The notes: generated by a model from the sequence alone, not told the origin. Shown: positions 54,471 to 63,434, counted from the stretch's first letter. The stretch is 64,000 nucleotides of DNA from Candidatus Zixiibacteriota bacterium (GCA_016933695.1 JAFGAL010000001.1:62001-126000), one strand, 5' to 3'. Numbers and translations: made by a program.

Positions 54471-55013
54471 ATGGCGGATCAGCATGACAACAATCTTCCG
54501 GAAATCCCCAAGGAACGATACGAATTGCAAGTTTTGCAGTCATTGCGAAGAATCATCAGAGCGGCGGATTTGTATTCCAAACATCTCAAAGCCAGCTATG
54601 AGCTTACCTCGCCGCAACTGCTGTGTCTTCTGGCGGTCGCGGAAGAGGGGCAATTGACGACTTCCAGGATTGCGCAGCGGGTGTATCTCAGCCCAAGCAC
54701 CATAGTCGGAATTATCGACCGTCTGGAAAAAAAGCATCTGGTTGAGCGATTACGCGACAGCAAGGATCGTCGGGTGGTCAATGTTGTCATCACTGTGGAA
54801 GGCAAGCGGGTTGCCCAAAACGCCCCGTCCCCTCTTCAGGACAATCTGGCGGAGGCCCTGAAACAACTTCCCGAACTGGAACAGGCGACCATTGCCCTGT
54901 CCCTGAAACGGATTGTCGACTTGATGGAGGCGGATCACCTGGAAGCCGCACCGATTCTGGACACCACGCACACCGATCTCAGAAATCCCGACAACGATCC
55001 GTCACCCACATAG
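54471..55013 (+). CDS. MarR-family transcriptional regulator
   Basis: 180 residues, longer than average by a polar C-terminal tail. Winged-helix core about 45-125: LTSPQLLCLLAVAEEGQLTTSRIAQRVYLSPSTIVGIIDRLEKKHLVERLRDSKDRRVVNVVITVEGKRV, with the wing DSKDRR typical of MarR. Helices on both sides would give the dimer interface. MarR proteins mostly bind palindromes over their own promoter and release on ligand binding, fitting the two palindromes in the leader. First gene of the operon running to 60343. A weak AGAGGGATT precedes the ATG. Confidence 0.93.
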   Translation: MADQHDNNLPEIPKERYELQVLQSLRRIIRAADLYSKHLKASYELTSPQLLCLLAVAEEGQLTTSRIAQRVYLSPSTIVGIIDRLEKKHLVERLRDSKDRRVVNVVITVEGKRVAQNAPSPLQDNLAEALKQLPELEQATIALSLKRIVDLMEADHLEAAPILDTTHTDLRNPDNDPSPT

Positions 55014-55028
55014 AGGCAGGAGAGAAAA

Positions 55029-55181
55029 ATGGATGTTTGTTTATATAGATATTCCGGAGCCATCGGCTCCAGCTTTTGTGAATTGTTTCGAACCGGTGCG
55101 GTTCGGGACAACCCCCAGGCAGGTTTCCCCCAACAAATCGATCACTCTGCATTACCCGGAGGGCCGTGTTTTGCCGGTTAG
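55029..55181 (+). CDS. Possible short leader peptide, 50 codons
   Basis: ATG 55029 has an excellent GCAGGAG 7 nt upstream and opens a 50-codon frame, MDVCLYRYSGAIGSSFCELF..., ending with TAG at 55179-55181, which overlaps the proposed TTG start of the next gene at 55171. The peptide resembles nothing known to me. It might serve translational coupling, or the ribosome-binding site might belong to a misread upstream start of the next gene in another frame. Confidence 0.3.
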   Translation: MDVCLYRYSGAIGSSFCELFRTGAVRDNPQAGFPQQIDHSALPGGPCFAG

Positions 55182-55674
55182 TAAACCAGGATATGTACTT
55201 GTTATGCTGATTGTATGTACGATCGCCTCGGCGCAAACGCCGGATGTTTCGAGCAGAACGGTGCCGACCGTTCGCTTTGACGTTCCGGACACCACCTTCA
55301 CCAGTTCGGGAAGTATCAAGATGGATTGGGATGTCAGCGACACCGCGCTTGATCGCTACGACCTGGAATTCGAGCTTCAACAGTCCGGAGATTCCGCGTT
55401 TGCCGATTATCGCGTGCGGTATCTCGGCCCCGATCTGGCATCGTACATTTCCGGTCTCAAGGATGGTACGTACTACTATCGCGTTCGCGTGCTGAAAGGC
55501 GGGCATCCCGGCGACTGGTCGCGAACGGTGGTGGTCACCGTGGAGCATCACAGCCTGAAGCTGGCGTTCACGTTATTCGGGCTGGGGGCATTCGTATTCG
55601 TGGCAACGGTGGTGGTGGTTTTCAGCGGGGTCCGGCGAGACCCACGGTCATCATCGACAGGCAGAGAGATATAA
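55171..55674 (+). CDS. Small exported protein with fibronectin-like domain and C-terminal membrane helix
   Basis: 167 residues from TTG 55171, with GGAGGG about 7 nt upstream; a longer in-frame start at 55033 would put 46 unlikely residues before the signal peptide. Signal peptide PVSKPGYVLVMLIVCTIASAQ, then one Fn3/Ig-like domain (about 35-125; LDRYDLEFELQQSGD, ISGLKDGTYYYRVRVLKG, GDWSRTVVVTV), then one transmembrane helix (about 130-152) and a short basic cytoplasmic tail. So the Fn3 domain should face the periplasm, tethered to the inner membrane. It stands 12 nt before the symporter gene and may assist it. No named family. Confidence 0.6.
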   Translation: MPVSKPGYVLVMLIVCTIASAQTPDVSSRTVPTVRFDVPDTTFTSSGSIKMDWDVSDTALDRYDLEFELQQSGDSAFADYRVRYLGPDLASYISGLKDGTYYYRVRVLKGGHPGDWSRTVVVTVEHHSLKLAFTLFGLGAFVFVATVVVVFSGVRRDPRSSSTGREI

Positions 55675-55686
55675 CAGGGAGGTCTC

Positions 55687-57108
55687 GTGGAACATCAATC
55701 GGCCATGTTGGAGAGTTGGATCGGCTGGGTACTGCTGGCGGCACTGGGGATTCTCTGGATATACCTCGGAGTATTCTGGGGCCGCAAGGCCAAAAGCATG
55801 GACGGATTCATGCTGGCCGGAAGAAATGTCGGGCTGGCGCTGGGGACTGCAACGGCCATGGCAACCTGGATCACGTCGAACACCACCATGCTGGCGCCGC
55901 AGTTCGCTCTGGAGCTTGGCATCTGGGGGATGATTGCGTATTCGACGGCATCGTTCGGCCTGCTTCTGTTCGCGCCTCTGGCAAAACGCATCAGGGAATT
56001 GATGCCGAAGGGGTATACCAGCGGCGATTTTATCCGGTTACGGTACGGCAAATCGGCCTGGTATTTTTTCCTGGCGATTTCGATCTTTTACGGATTCACC
56101 TGGCTGATCAGTATGGGTATGGCGGGCGGTATTTTGATGTATGCCCTGGCGGGGATTCCCTATGAAATCGGCATGACCGCGATCCTTCTGGTATGCGTGG
56201 TGTACACCCTGTTCGGCGGTTTGTACGCGGTGATCGGCACCGATTATATCCAAAGCCTGATCATCCTGATCGGGATTGTCATCGTGGGTCTCGGGGTGCT
56301 GTCGGTTGCGGATTTCTCACAGATACACACCGACCTGTTCAAGGAAAAGCCGATGCTGATCAATCTTTTACTACCGGCGTCGCTCATGGCCATTTTCAAC
56401 AATCTGCTGTTCGGTATCGGTGAGATTTTTCACAGCAATGTCTGGTGGAGCCGGGCTTTGGCCATGCGGGAAGGGGTCGGCAAAAAGGCCTACAATCTGG
56501 CCGGGTTGTTCTGGTTTCCGGTGCCGATCGCGGCCGGCTTTATCGCGCTGGCCAGCGGTGCGCTGGGGATCAATGTCACCAGCCCCGATATGGTCGGTCC
56601 GCTGGTGGCCGCCAAGGTCCTCGGGAAAATCGGTTCGATCGTCGTGTTCGCGGTCTTTTTCTGTTCGCTGGCTTCGAGTATTGATTCGTTGTTGGCGGCA
56701 ACGTCGGATTTGATCACGGAAGACATCTACCGCAAGCTGATAAATCCGAAGGCCGATGAGAAAAAACTGCGGAATGTATCGGCGGGGATCATTGTCGGCC
56801 TGGGAATAGCGACCTGGGCGGTATGTATGCCCCATATCGGAACCCTGGCCACGGTGCTGTTTTTCGCGGGACCCATGGTGGGCAGTACGATCTGGCCGAT
56901 TGCCACCGGGCTGTACTGGAAACGCGCCAGCGCCGGCGGGGCGTTGACGGCGATGATTGTCGGGACCGCGGTCGGTTTGTTTTCTTATTTCCAGCTGGGA
57001 TGGTACACCGCATCACTGATCGGGGCGGCAGTCTCCATGATCATTACCGTCGTGTTTTCGGCTTTTTCCAAAACACGGTTTGAATGGAAACGACTAAACG
57101 AGGCATAA
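55687..57108 (+). CDS. Sodium:solute symporter (SSS family)
   Basis: 473 residues from GTG 55687, with GGGAGG 4-5 nt before it. About thirteen hydrophobic helices, the SSS layout. WITSNTTMLAPQFALELGIWGM and GYTSGDFIRLRYGKSAWYF in the first third, and the sodium-site helix with FFCSLASSIDSLLAATSDLITEDIYR (SSxxDS) near 320-340 are family landmarks. Substrate cannot be predicted with certainty; SSS members import sugars, proline, organic acids, urea or nucleobases. It lies in the middle of a co-directional, tightly spaced gene set with a carbamoyltransferase and an amidotransferase, pointing to an amino-acid or ureide-like nitrogen compound. Confidence 0.9.
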   Translation: MEHQSAMLESWIGWVLLAALGILWIYLGVFWGRKAKSMDGFMLAGRNVGLALGTATAMATWITSNTTMLAPQFALELGIWGMIAYSTASFGLLLFAPLAKRIRELMPKGYTSGDFIRLRYGKSAWYFFLAISIFYGFTWLISMGMAGGILMYALAGIPYEIGMTAILLVCVVYTLFGGLYAVIGTDYIQSLIILIGIVIVGLGVLSVADFSQIHTDLFKEKPMLINLLLPASLMAIFNNLLFGIGEIFHSNVWWSRALAMREGVGKKAYNLAGLFWFPVPIAAGFIALASGALGINVTSPDMVGPLVAAKVLGKIGSIVVFAVFFCSLASSIDSLLAATSDLITEDIYRKLINPKADEKKLRNVSAGIIVGLGIATWAVCMPHIGTLATVLFFAGPMVGSTIWPIATGLYWKRASAGGALTAMIVGTAVGLFSYFQLGWYTASLIGAAVSMIITVVFSAFSKTRFEWKRLNEA

Positions 57109-57123
57109 ACAAGGATATCCGTT

Positions 57124-57249
57124 ATGTTCATTATTCCCAAACTGGCGCTGAGCCTGCTTATTTCCGGGGCCTTGCTCTTTGTGGGGCTTGCGGCGGCAGT
57201 GCTTATCATGCTTTTCATTCGAGATGCTAAAGGAGGGCAGATATGGTAA
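57124..57249 (+). CDS. 41-residue single-pass membrane protein
   Basis: ATG 57124 with AAGGAT 8 nt upstream; reads MFIIPKLALSLLISGALL and on through a hydrophobic stretch to a basic end MLFIRDAKGGQIW, stopping at 57249. One transmembrane helix of about 30 residues covers most of it. It begins 15 nt after the symporter stop and overlaps the carbamoyltransferase start by 7 nt, so it is inside the operon and translationally coupled. Such micro-subunits accompany several transporters (for example MetS with MetP); here a subunit of the symporter is inferred. Confidence 0.65.
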   Translation: MFIIPKLALSLLISGALLFVGLAAAVLIMLFIRDAKGGQIW

Positions 57250-58334
57250 ATGGAAACGACCTGCATGAAACCGACAAGATCGTCGCCGCCGAGAATCCGA
57301 TCAAGTCGCCGGGATTGTACCCCGATCCCGAAAAACTGCTGGTGCGGGACACCATTGACACCGCCATTCTGAAAAGACTGACCGGGCGATCCTGCATATC
57401 GGTCGCGCAATTCGACAAGGAATTCGTGCTGGAGTTATGCAAGTTCGCGGCGCTGTTGGAGGCGACCGAGATCGCATCGAGCCACCCCCTCGACGGTAAA
57501 ATTGTAATCACCGCGTTTTTCGAGGCCAGCACCCGGACGCGTCTGTCGTTTGAAAGCGCGGCGCTTCGGCTTGACGCCCGCGTGATCACGATCTCCGACG
57601 GCAAAACCACCGGCGCGGCAAAAGGAGAATCGCTGGCGGATATCGGTGAGATGCTCAACGCCTACGGCGATCTGGTGGTGATGCGGCACACCGCCACCAA
57701 CGCCGTGGAACAGATTCTCGAAAAACTGCGTCTGCCGCTGATCAATGCGGGCAACGGTACCGGTGAACATCCGACTCAGGCGCTCGCGGACTGGTACGCG
57801 ATCCTCAAGTGGAATCCCCAATTGAAAGGGATCGTATCATCCGACGAGAAAATCAATCTCGGCATTCTGGGAACCCCGGGAAGCATGCGGGCGGTACGCA
57901 GTTTTCTGGAAATGTCGCTCTTGTTCAAGGAAAACATCCGGCAGATATCCATTGTCTCCGAGATGGCGGACCCGCTGGGCGCGATTCTGTCCGAAAAACT
58001 GAAACACGAACACATCAAACCGGTGATCACCAACGATATCAATGACGTGCTTTCCGATCTGGACGTGATCTACATGAACTCGATTGCCTATCTGGGCGAC
58101 GGGTATCGCACGCTGGACACACGGTACCGTCTGCATAAGAACAGCCAGCTCAGGAAAAACGCGGTGGTCCTGCATCCTCTGGCCCGTCTGGACGAGCTAA
58201 GCACCACCCTGGATGACACCAGTCACAACCTGTATTTCACCCAGGCCCACGGAGCGGTGTTTATCCGACAGGCGCTGTTGATCACCCTGCTGGATCGGTT
58301 CGACCGCCTCCCGGATGACATTCCAGTGGTTTAA
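57243..58334 (+). CDS. Aspartate/ornithine carbamoyltransferase family protein, probably altered substrate
   Basis: 363 residues with a ~45-residue N-terminal extension. Carbamoyl-phosphate side: ASTRTRLSFE (95-104), K127 in AAKGES, R148, H176-P-T-Q179 in GEHPTQALAD, and HPLARLDEL near the end, all like aspartate carbamoyltransferase (ATCase). The second-substrate side differs: the TRVQ-type loop whose Arg and Gln hold aspartate reads MNSIAYLG here (Ser and Ala at those places), and the loop usually starting TSxGKKGE reads TTGAAKGE. So it probably carbamoylates something other than aspartate. Located between the 41-residue protein and an asparagine-synthetase-like gene. GGAGGG precedes the ATG. 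Alignment is by eye. Confidence 0.8.
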   Translation: MVNGNDLHETDKIVAAENPIKSPGLYPDPEKLLVRDTIDTAILKRLTGRSCISVAQFDKEFVLELCKFAALLEATEIASSHPLDGKIVITAFFEASTRTRLSFESAALRLDARVITISDGKTTGAAKGESLADIGEMLNAYGDLVVMRHTATNAVEQILEKLRLPLINAGNGTGEHPTQALADWYAILKWNPQLKGIVSSDEKINLGILGTPGSMRAVRSFLEMSLLFKENIRQISIVSEMADPLGAILSEKLKHEHIKPVITNDINDVLSDLDVIYMNSIAYLGDGYRTLDTRYRLHKNSQLRKNAVVLHPLARLDELSTTLDDTSHNLYFTQAHGAVFIRQALLITLLDRFDRLPDDIPVV

Positions 58335-58369
58335 ACGAGTATTTCCCTCGAAAGACACGGAGTTACGTT

Positions 58370-60343
58370 ATGTGCGGAATTGCAGGATTTTACCATGCCG
58401 GCGGCTTCGATATCGACGCCGAAAACCGGTTGCAGAACATGGTCGCGGTACTGAATCATCGCGGCCCGGAGGGACGCGGCTATCACGTGGACACAAACAA
58501 AGGTATCGCCATGGGCCATACCCGGCTGTCCATCATCGACCTGGAAACTGGGGATCAACCTTTGTGGGGACCGGATCACAACTGCGTCCTAACAACCAAT
58601 GGTGAGTTTTACGACTATAAACGCATTCGGGCCGCACTGACGTGCAAAGGTGCACGGTTTAAGACCAAATCCGACAGCGAAATCGCCCTGCATCTGTATG
58701 ATCGGTTCGGTCTCGAATTCGTCCGGGGATTGCGCGGGGAATTCGCGGTCGCGCTGTTCGACCGGAAGGAAAGGCGGCTGATTCTGATTCGTGACCGTTT
58801 CGGAATCAAACCGCTGTACTATTACATCAACGACGGCCGGATTTATTACGCGTCGGAAATCAAGGCGTTATTCACGCACCCGGCCATTCCCCGGGAGTTT
58901 TCCCACCGGGCGGTGGTGCACCAGTTGATGCATACCATGATTCCGGGAACCACGGCCTACCGGGACATCCACGCCGTCCGTCCGGGAACCATGCTGATCA
59001 TCACCGCGCGGGGGAGCACGCTCGATATCAAAGAGCGGCAATACTGGGATATGACTTTCCCGCAAAAGGGCGAAATCGACGATATGCTGTCCGAACAGTA
59101 CTTTATCGAAACCGTCCAGGAAAAACTGCTCGAAGCGGTCAGCTTGCGACTGGAAGCGGACGTCCCGGTCGGCTGTTACCTCTCCGGGGGAATCGACAGC
59201 TGTTCCATGCTCGGGCTGGCGTCGGCCACCCAGCAATCCCCGGTGAAGGCGTTCACGATCAGCTTCGATCATGCTGAGTACGATGAATCGGCAATCGCGC
59301 GGGAAATGGCGGAGCGAACCGGCGCCGACCAGGAAGTCCTCAATCTGACGGCCGACGATTTGTACGGCGACAACTACATCAAAACCATGTGGCACGCGGA
59401 ACGAACCTTTTATAACACGCTCGGTGTCGCCAAATACTGCATGAGCCGCCGGGTGCACGACTGCGGCTATAAGGTGGTGGTGACCGGCGAGGGATCCGAT
59501 GAGCTATTCGGCGGGTATCCCTCGTTCAAACGCGATATGTTCCTTCATGGTCTGACCGATGAGGCCGACCGGAAAACATACCAGGACGCCCTGGAAAAAA
59601 ACAACCGGATTTTCACGGGGGCGATTCTGGCGGAATCGGAAATGACCCATCCGGCGTTCGAGCAACTCTGCGGTTTCACGCCCTCGTGGATACAGCCCTG
59701 GATGCACACGCTGGAGATCGCGCGACCGTTGTTGCACGATGACATCCTCGCTGACATCAGCACCTATGATCCGATCGAGGCCATCGCGGCGTCGTTCAAT
59801 CCCGGGCAAATCGAAAAACGGCACCCGCTCGATATTGCGCAGTACACCTGGATCAAAACCATGCTGGAGTGCCAGATTCTCAACTGGGGCGGCGACCGGG
59901 TCGATATGGCCAACGCCATGGAATCCCGCCCGGCGTTTCTCGATCATCACGTGGCGGAACTGGCCGGCGTGATCCCGCCCGCCATGCGAATCAACGGGAA
60001 CGTGGAAAAGTGGATCCTGCGTGAAGCCATGAAAGATATCCTTCCGGAAGTGCTGTACACACGTGAAAAATTCGCATTCATGGCACCTCCCGGACATACC
60101 GAGCAACAAAAACGCCAGGCGCTCGATGAACTGATTACCGCATATTTGAATCCGGACATGATAAAAGACGCGGGGTTGTTCGATGTCGGCCGCCTGACAG
60201 GTTTTATCGAGGAGTATCGAACCGATTCGGACCCGGTTTCGCTGGTGCGAAAGGATGCGTTACTGAATCATCTTCTGGGACTGCACATTCTGCATGAGCA
60301 GTTTATCAAGAATCGTGTGCCGGTGGTCGAACCGGTAAGATGA
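58370..60343 (+). CDS. asnB: Glutamine-dependent asparagine synthetase-like enzyme
   Basis: 657 residues. N-terminal glutamine amidotransferase of the Ntn type with the nucleophile Cys2 (MCGIAGFY), NHRGPEGRG, TRLSIIDLxTGDQP and NGEFYDYKRIR. C-terminal synthetase domain with the ATP PP-loop motif YLSGGIDSCSML (about 268), GEGSDELFGGYPSFKR (about 376) and REKFAFMAPPG. It makes an amide by transferring ammonia to an adenylylated carboxylate. The family includes true AsnB and many enzymes of specialised amide formation. In an operon with a MarR regulator, a symporter and an atypical carbamoyltransferase the second is quite possible. Starts 35 nt after the carbamoyltransferase. Confidence 0.9.
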   Translation: MCGIAGFYHAGGFDIDAENRLQNMVAVLNHRGPEGRGYHVDTNKGIAMGHTRLSIIDLETGDQPLWGPDHNCVLTTNGEFYDYKRIRAALTCKGARFKTKSDSEIALHLYDRFGLEFVRGLRGEFAVALFDRKERRLILIRDRFGIKPLYYYINDGRIYYASEIKALFTHPAIPREFSHRAVVHQLMHTMIPGTTAYRDIHAVRPGTMLIITARGSTLDIKERQYWDMTFPQKGEIDDMLSEQYFIETVQEKLLEAVSLRLEADVPVGCYLSGGIDSCSMLGLASATQQSPVKAFTISFDHAEYDESAIAREMAERTGADQEVLNLTADDLYGDNYIKTMWHAERTFYNTLGVAKYCMSRRVHDCGYKVVVTGEGSDELFGGYPSFKRDMFLHGLTDEADRKTYQDALEKNNRIFTGAILAESEMTHPAFEQLCGFTPSWIQPWMHTLEIARPLLHDDILADISTYDPIEAIAASFNPGQIEKRHPLDIAQYTWIKTMLECQILNWGGDRVDMANAMESRPAFLDHHVAELAGVIPPAMRINGNVEKWILREAMKDILPEVLYTREKFAFMAPPGHTEQQKRQALDELITAYLNPDMIKDAGLFDVGRLTGFIEEYRTDSDPVSLVRKDALLNHLLGLHILHEQFIKNRVPVVEPVR

Positions 60344-60346
60344 GGA

Positions 60347-61090
60347 TTATCGCGGTTTCTGCGCCACGACGATCAGGCGGTCGCTGGTCCGTTTGGAATA
60401 GCGCGTAAACGCGAAATCACCGTAGTAGTTCATGTCGCGAAATTCGGCTTGTTCCAGAAAGCCGTGAAGCGTGTCTTTCCGCATGGCGTAATAATCCATG
60501 GAACGAACGACATGACGAAATCCCGAAGCGGTTTTGCTGACGATCAGGACATGAAACACCGCGCGTTCGGTTTCGGGATATTCATTGAAAAAGTACACGG
60601 CGCGATCTTCGAATGTCGGCCCGGCGATAAACACGGGTTTAATATCAAGCAGTTTGTCGCTGATGCCGTTGCTGACAACCAGAATGCCGTTTGCGTTGAG
60701 ACGGCGACGCATGGCACGTAAGGCGGTGGCGATTCCCTTCGCGGTGGTGACATGCGGCAGACTGGTGGTCAGGCAGACGACCATATCGAACCGGTGCCCT
60801 TTCCAGCTTCGTTCAAGAGTTCGAAAATCCTCGCATTTCAGGGGAATACCGGTCGACGCCAGATGCTTTTTCGCCAGGGCCAGCATATCCGGCGACAGAT
60901 CCGAACCGGCGCAGTCCAGCCCCATTCGATGCAACATCTCCAGATGCCATCCCGCACCGCAGGCGCAGTCCAGACAAGATGTGATATGATACCTGGAAAT
61001 CAATTCGGCAAAAAAGGATTGCTGTTCGTACACCGTTTCACGGGGGTGCATGGCATCATACTCTTCGGCGAAATCCTTGTAAAAATCCAT
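60347..61090 (-). CDS. Class I SAM-dependent methyltransferase
   Basis: 247 residues from ATG 61090 (MDFYKDFAEEYDAMHPRE), the natural N-terminus of this family; the frame is open further upstream but there runs antisense into the next gene and has no family features. Motif I LDCACGAGWHLEML (about 41-54), acidic residue SDLSPDMLALAKKHL, motif II-like FDMVVCLTTSLPHV. Rossmann fold throughout; substrate unknown, resembling glycine/sarcosine or small-molecule methyltransferases. It converges on asnB with 3 nt between the stops and lies 43 nt downstream of the TPR gene, so its partner may be either operon. Confidence 0.85.
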   Translation of the reverse strand: MDFYKDFAEEYDAMHPRETVYEQQSFFAELISRYHITSCLDCACGAGWHLEMLHRMGLDCAGSDLSPDMLALAKKHLASTGIPLKCEDFRTLERSWKGHRFDMVVCLTTSLPHVTTAKGIATALRAMRRRLNANGILVVSNGISDKLLDIKPVFIAGPTFEDRAVYFFNEYPETERAVFHVLIVSKTASGFRHVVRSMDYYAMRKDTLHGFLEQAEFRDMNYYGDFAFTRYSKRTSDRLIVVAQKPR

Positions 61091-61133
61091 ACCGCAATCA
61101 ATGCGAAAAACGGCGTAATGCAAGGGGAATGTA

Positions 61134-63434
61134 TTACGATTGCAGTCGGGCCAGCCGTTCGCGGGCATCATCCAGTTCGGGACATCCGGGATCGGCGTTC
61201 TGCCAGATTTCGATAAATATCTCGTACTCTCTGGCGGCCTTGTCGTTCCAGTGCGATTGCTCGTAGGCCTGCGCCAGATAATAGTGCAGTTTGACATCCC
61301 AGATTGTCTTGAACACCGACCACACCAGGTGAATCCCGCGATGGTATTCAAACAGCTCCACCGCCTGGCCCAGCTGCCCGGCTTCCAGATAGGCGAGTCC
61401 CAGCATGTATCCCGTATGGAAGTTCTTCTCCGCGTCCTTCGCCGCCTGAATCAGTTCGATCGCCTGTTCGGCATCGCCGCGAGCCAGCGCGATCACGCCC
61501 TTGACATAGTAGTAATCGTTAAGGCAACTCATGGATTTCGCGGTATCGGCGGCCAATTTCGCGAGAACGGCTTCCGCTCCCGCAATATCCCCGCTTTCCG
61601 CCATAATCTGCGGCTGATAGAACGTATACAGCAGGCGCTCATCTTCGTCCATCACCTTCCGAGCCATTTTCTCATAATCGGCGTACACTTCCAGCGCCCG
61701 GTCGTACTGCCGCAGTTGCGTGTAGATCTTGGCTTTGAGAATATACACATTCCGGAGAAATGCCTGATTGTCATACTGATCGTCTTCCCAGTCGAAATCG
61801 GCGATATACCGGTCGAGGACTTCGAGTCCCTTCGCGAATTTCCCCTGATAAATCGGCAGAATAGCCAGTCCCAGGAAACCGACCGAACGATAGGTCCAGT
61901 TTTTGGATTCGGTCATTTTTTTATAGTACCGTTCGGCCGAATCGTATTCGCCCCGCGTGGTATAAATCTGAGTCAGATGAGCCATGGAGGCATAGAAATC
62001 CGGCTTCAGTTCCAGCGCCTTTTCGAATGACTCGATGGCCTGATCAAGACGTCCGTACCGCATGAAAATTTCGCCGCGCGAATCGTAGGGATTGGGTTCA
62101 TCGGGCACCAGGGCGATGTACTGGTTCAGGGCGAACACCGCCTGTTCAAAATCACCGTGCAGCTGATAGGAATACGCCAGCTGATTGTAGGCCTGTTTAT
62201 AGAGCGGATCGATCTCGATCGCCTTTTTCAAGAATTCAACCGACTTGTCAAAATGGTACTGCTGGTACTCGTAGATCCCCAGCCACAACCAGGCTTCTTT
62301 CTCATCGGGGTACCGTTTGACCAGCGTCCGTAAAATTTCAACCGCCTCCTCCGGCCGCTCATCATACCAGGCGACCCGGCTGAAAATGTACAGCTGTTCT
62401 TTTACCGTGGCCTTTTCGGCATATTTCCGGGCCAGGTCAATCATTTCTCGACGGGAATGATACATCCGCAATTCCGACAGATAGTAATATGCCATGGCAA
62501 AGGACGAATCGAACTCGATGGCTTTGGTGAAGCTGGTGGCGGCTTCATCCAGAAACATTTTGGCTTTGTACTCCAGCCCCTCCAGATAATGCCGATACGC
62601 ATCCGAAGAATGCGTGGTAATATCGGCCACGCTTCGGTCGGGCTCTCGTCGCGCCACCTCCGGCAATGACAGGTCATTGCGGATGTCGGCGGCCAGTTTA
62701 TCGATTACTGTGAAGATGGATTCATCCGGTTCACCGGATACTCGTTGTGAAGATTCCACTTCGCCGCTTTCGACCTCGATCAACTGCGAGGTGATCTCCA
62801 GATGCGGCGTGACCTGCAGAATCGAGCCGAAAATAATCCAGCGGGCGCCGGTCTGATCGGCAACCGCAAGGGCATCCGCTTTGCTGATGTGACGGGTTTC
62901 CGCCTTATCCATCAGTTTCAGCACATCGTGCAGACGCTGGCTGGACAGAACACGAACATATTGCGATTCGGACAAATCGGTAATCAGTAGATTGGTGGCG
63001 ATTTCACCCAGACGGCCGGAATCGGATTCATCCGCGATATTATCGAAATACATTACTGCGAGGCTGTTGCGGGCGGCGATCGCTTCCAGGTCGGGTTGAA
63101 TCTGTATATTCCAGGGCTTGGCCAAAAGGATGACCAGTATCACCGCCACCGCGACTGTGGCGGGAATGGCGGATTGCCACCAGCGGCGAAGGGGCGTTAT
63201 ATTTTCCGATACGTTGTCGTTTTCCTCCGGGCCGGCCAGAGTACCGATGGTATCGCGGACGTCGTGGTCATTACGCAATAGTCTGCCGGCCAGCTGGAAT
63301 TTTCGGGCGCGGGCATTACAGGACTCGCATTCCAGCAGATGGATTTCAAACTCCTCGCGCTCCTGATCGCCGAGCATCCCCAGCTCATACGCATAGAGCT
63401 TGTTGCCAAGACGTTTGTCGATGCAACCGCTCAT
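61134..63434 (-). CDS. Zinc anti-sigma-like, TolB-N-like and TPR membrane protein
   Basis: 766 residues. The N-terminus has the zinc-binding anti-sigma motif H-x3-C-x2-C (EIHLLECESCNARA, about residues 31-44). One transmembrane helix follows at about 90-108 (PATVAVAVILVILLAKPW). About 125-250 resembles the TolB N-terminal/FlgO-type domain (AVMYFDNIADESDSGRLGEIATNLLITDLSESQYVRVLSSQRL). From about 265 to the end are roughly a dozen TPR units (for example YYYLSELRMYHS, AYNQLAYSYQLHGDFEQAV, YDSRGEIFMRYGRLDQAIESFEKALELKPDFY). It overlaps the ECF sigma gene by 4 nt, so it is likely that factor's membrane anti-sigma partner and senses an extracytoplasmic signal. Confidence 0.88.
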   Translation of the reverse strand: MSGCIDKRLGNKLYAYELGMLGDQEREEFEIHLLECESCNARARKFQLAGRLLRNDHDVRDTIGTLAGPEENDNVSENITPLRRWWQSAIPATVAVAVILVILLAKPWNIQIQPDLEAIAARNSLAVMYFDNIADESDSGRLGEIATNLLITDLSESQYVRVLSSQRLHDVLKLMDKAETRHISKADALAVADQTGARWIIFGSILQVTPHLEITSQLIEVESGEVESSQRVSGEPDESIFTVIDKLAADIRNDLSLPEVARREPDRSVADITTHSSDAYRHYLEGLEYKAKMFLDEAATSFTKAIEFDSSFAMAYYYLSELRMYHSRREMIDLARKYAEKATVKEQLYIFSRVAWYDERPEEAVEILRTLVKRYPDEKEAWLWLGIYEYQQYHFDKSVEFLKKAIEIDPLYKQAYNQLAYSYQLHGDFEQAVFALNQYIALVPDEPNPYDSRGEIFMRYGRLDQAIESFEKALELKPDFYASMAHLTQIYTTRGEYDSAERYYKKMTESKNWTYRSVGFLGLAILPIYQGKFAKGLEVLDRYIADFDWEDDQYDNQAFLRNVYILKAKIYTQLRQYDRALEVYADYEKMARKVMDEDERLLYTFYQPQIMAESGDIAGAEAVLAKLAADTAKSMSCLNDYYYVKGVIALARGDAEQAIELIQAAKDAEKNFHTGYMLGLAYLEAGQLGQAVELFEYHRGIHLVWSVFKTIWDVKLHYYLAQAYEQSHWNDKAAREYEIFIEIWQNADPGCPELDDARERLARLQS

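Noticed and set aside
61091-61351. Longer N-terminus for the SAM methyltransferase
   Set aside because: The extra 87 residues overlap the end of the TPR gene and lack family features; MDFYKDFAEEYD is the natural start.
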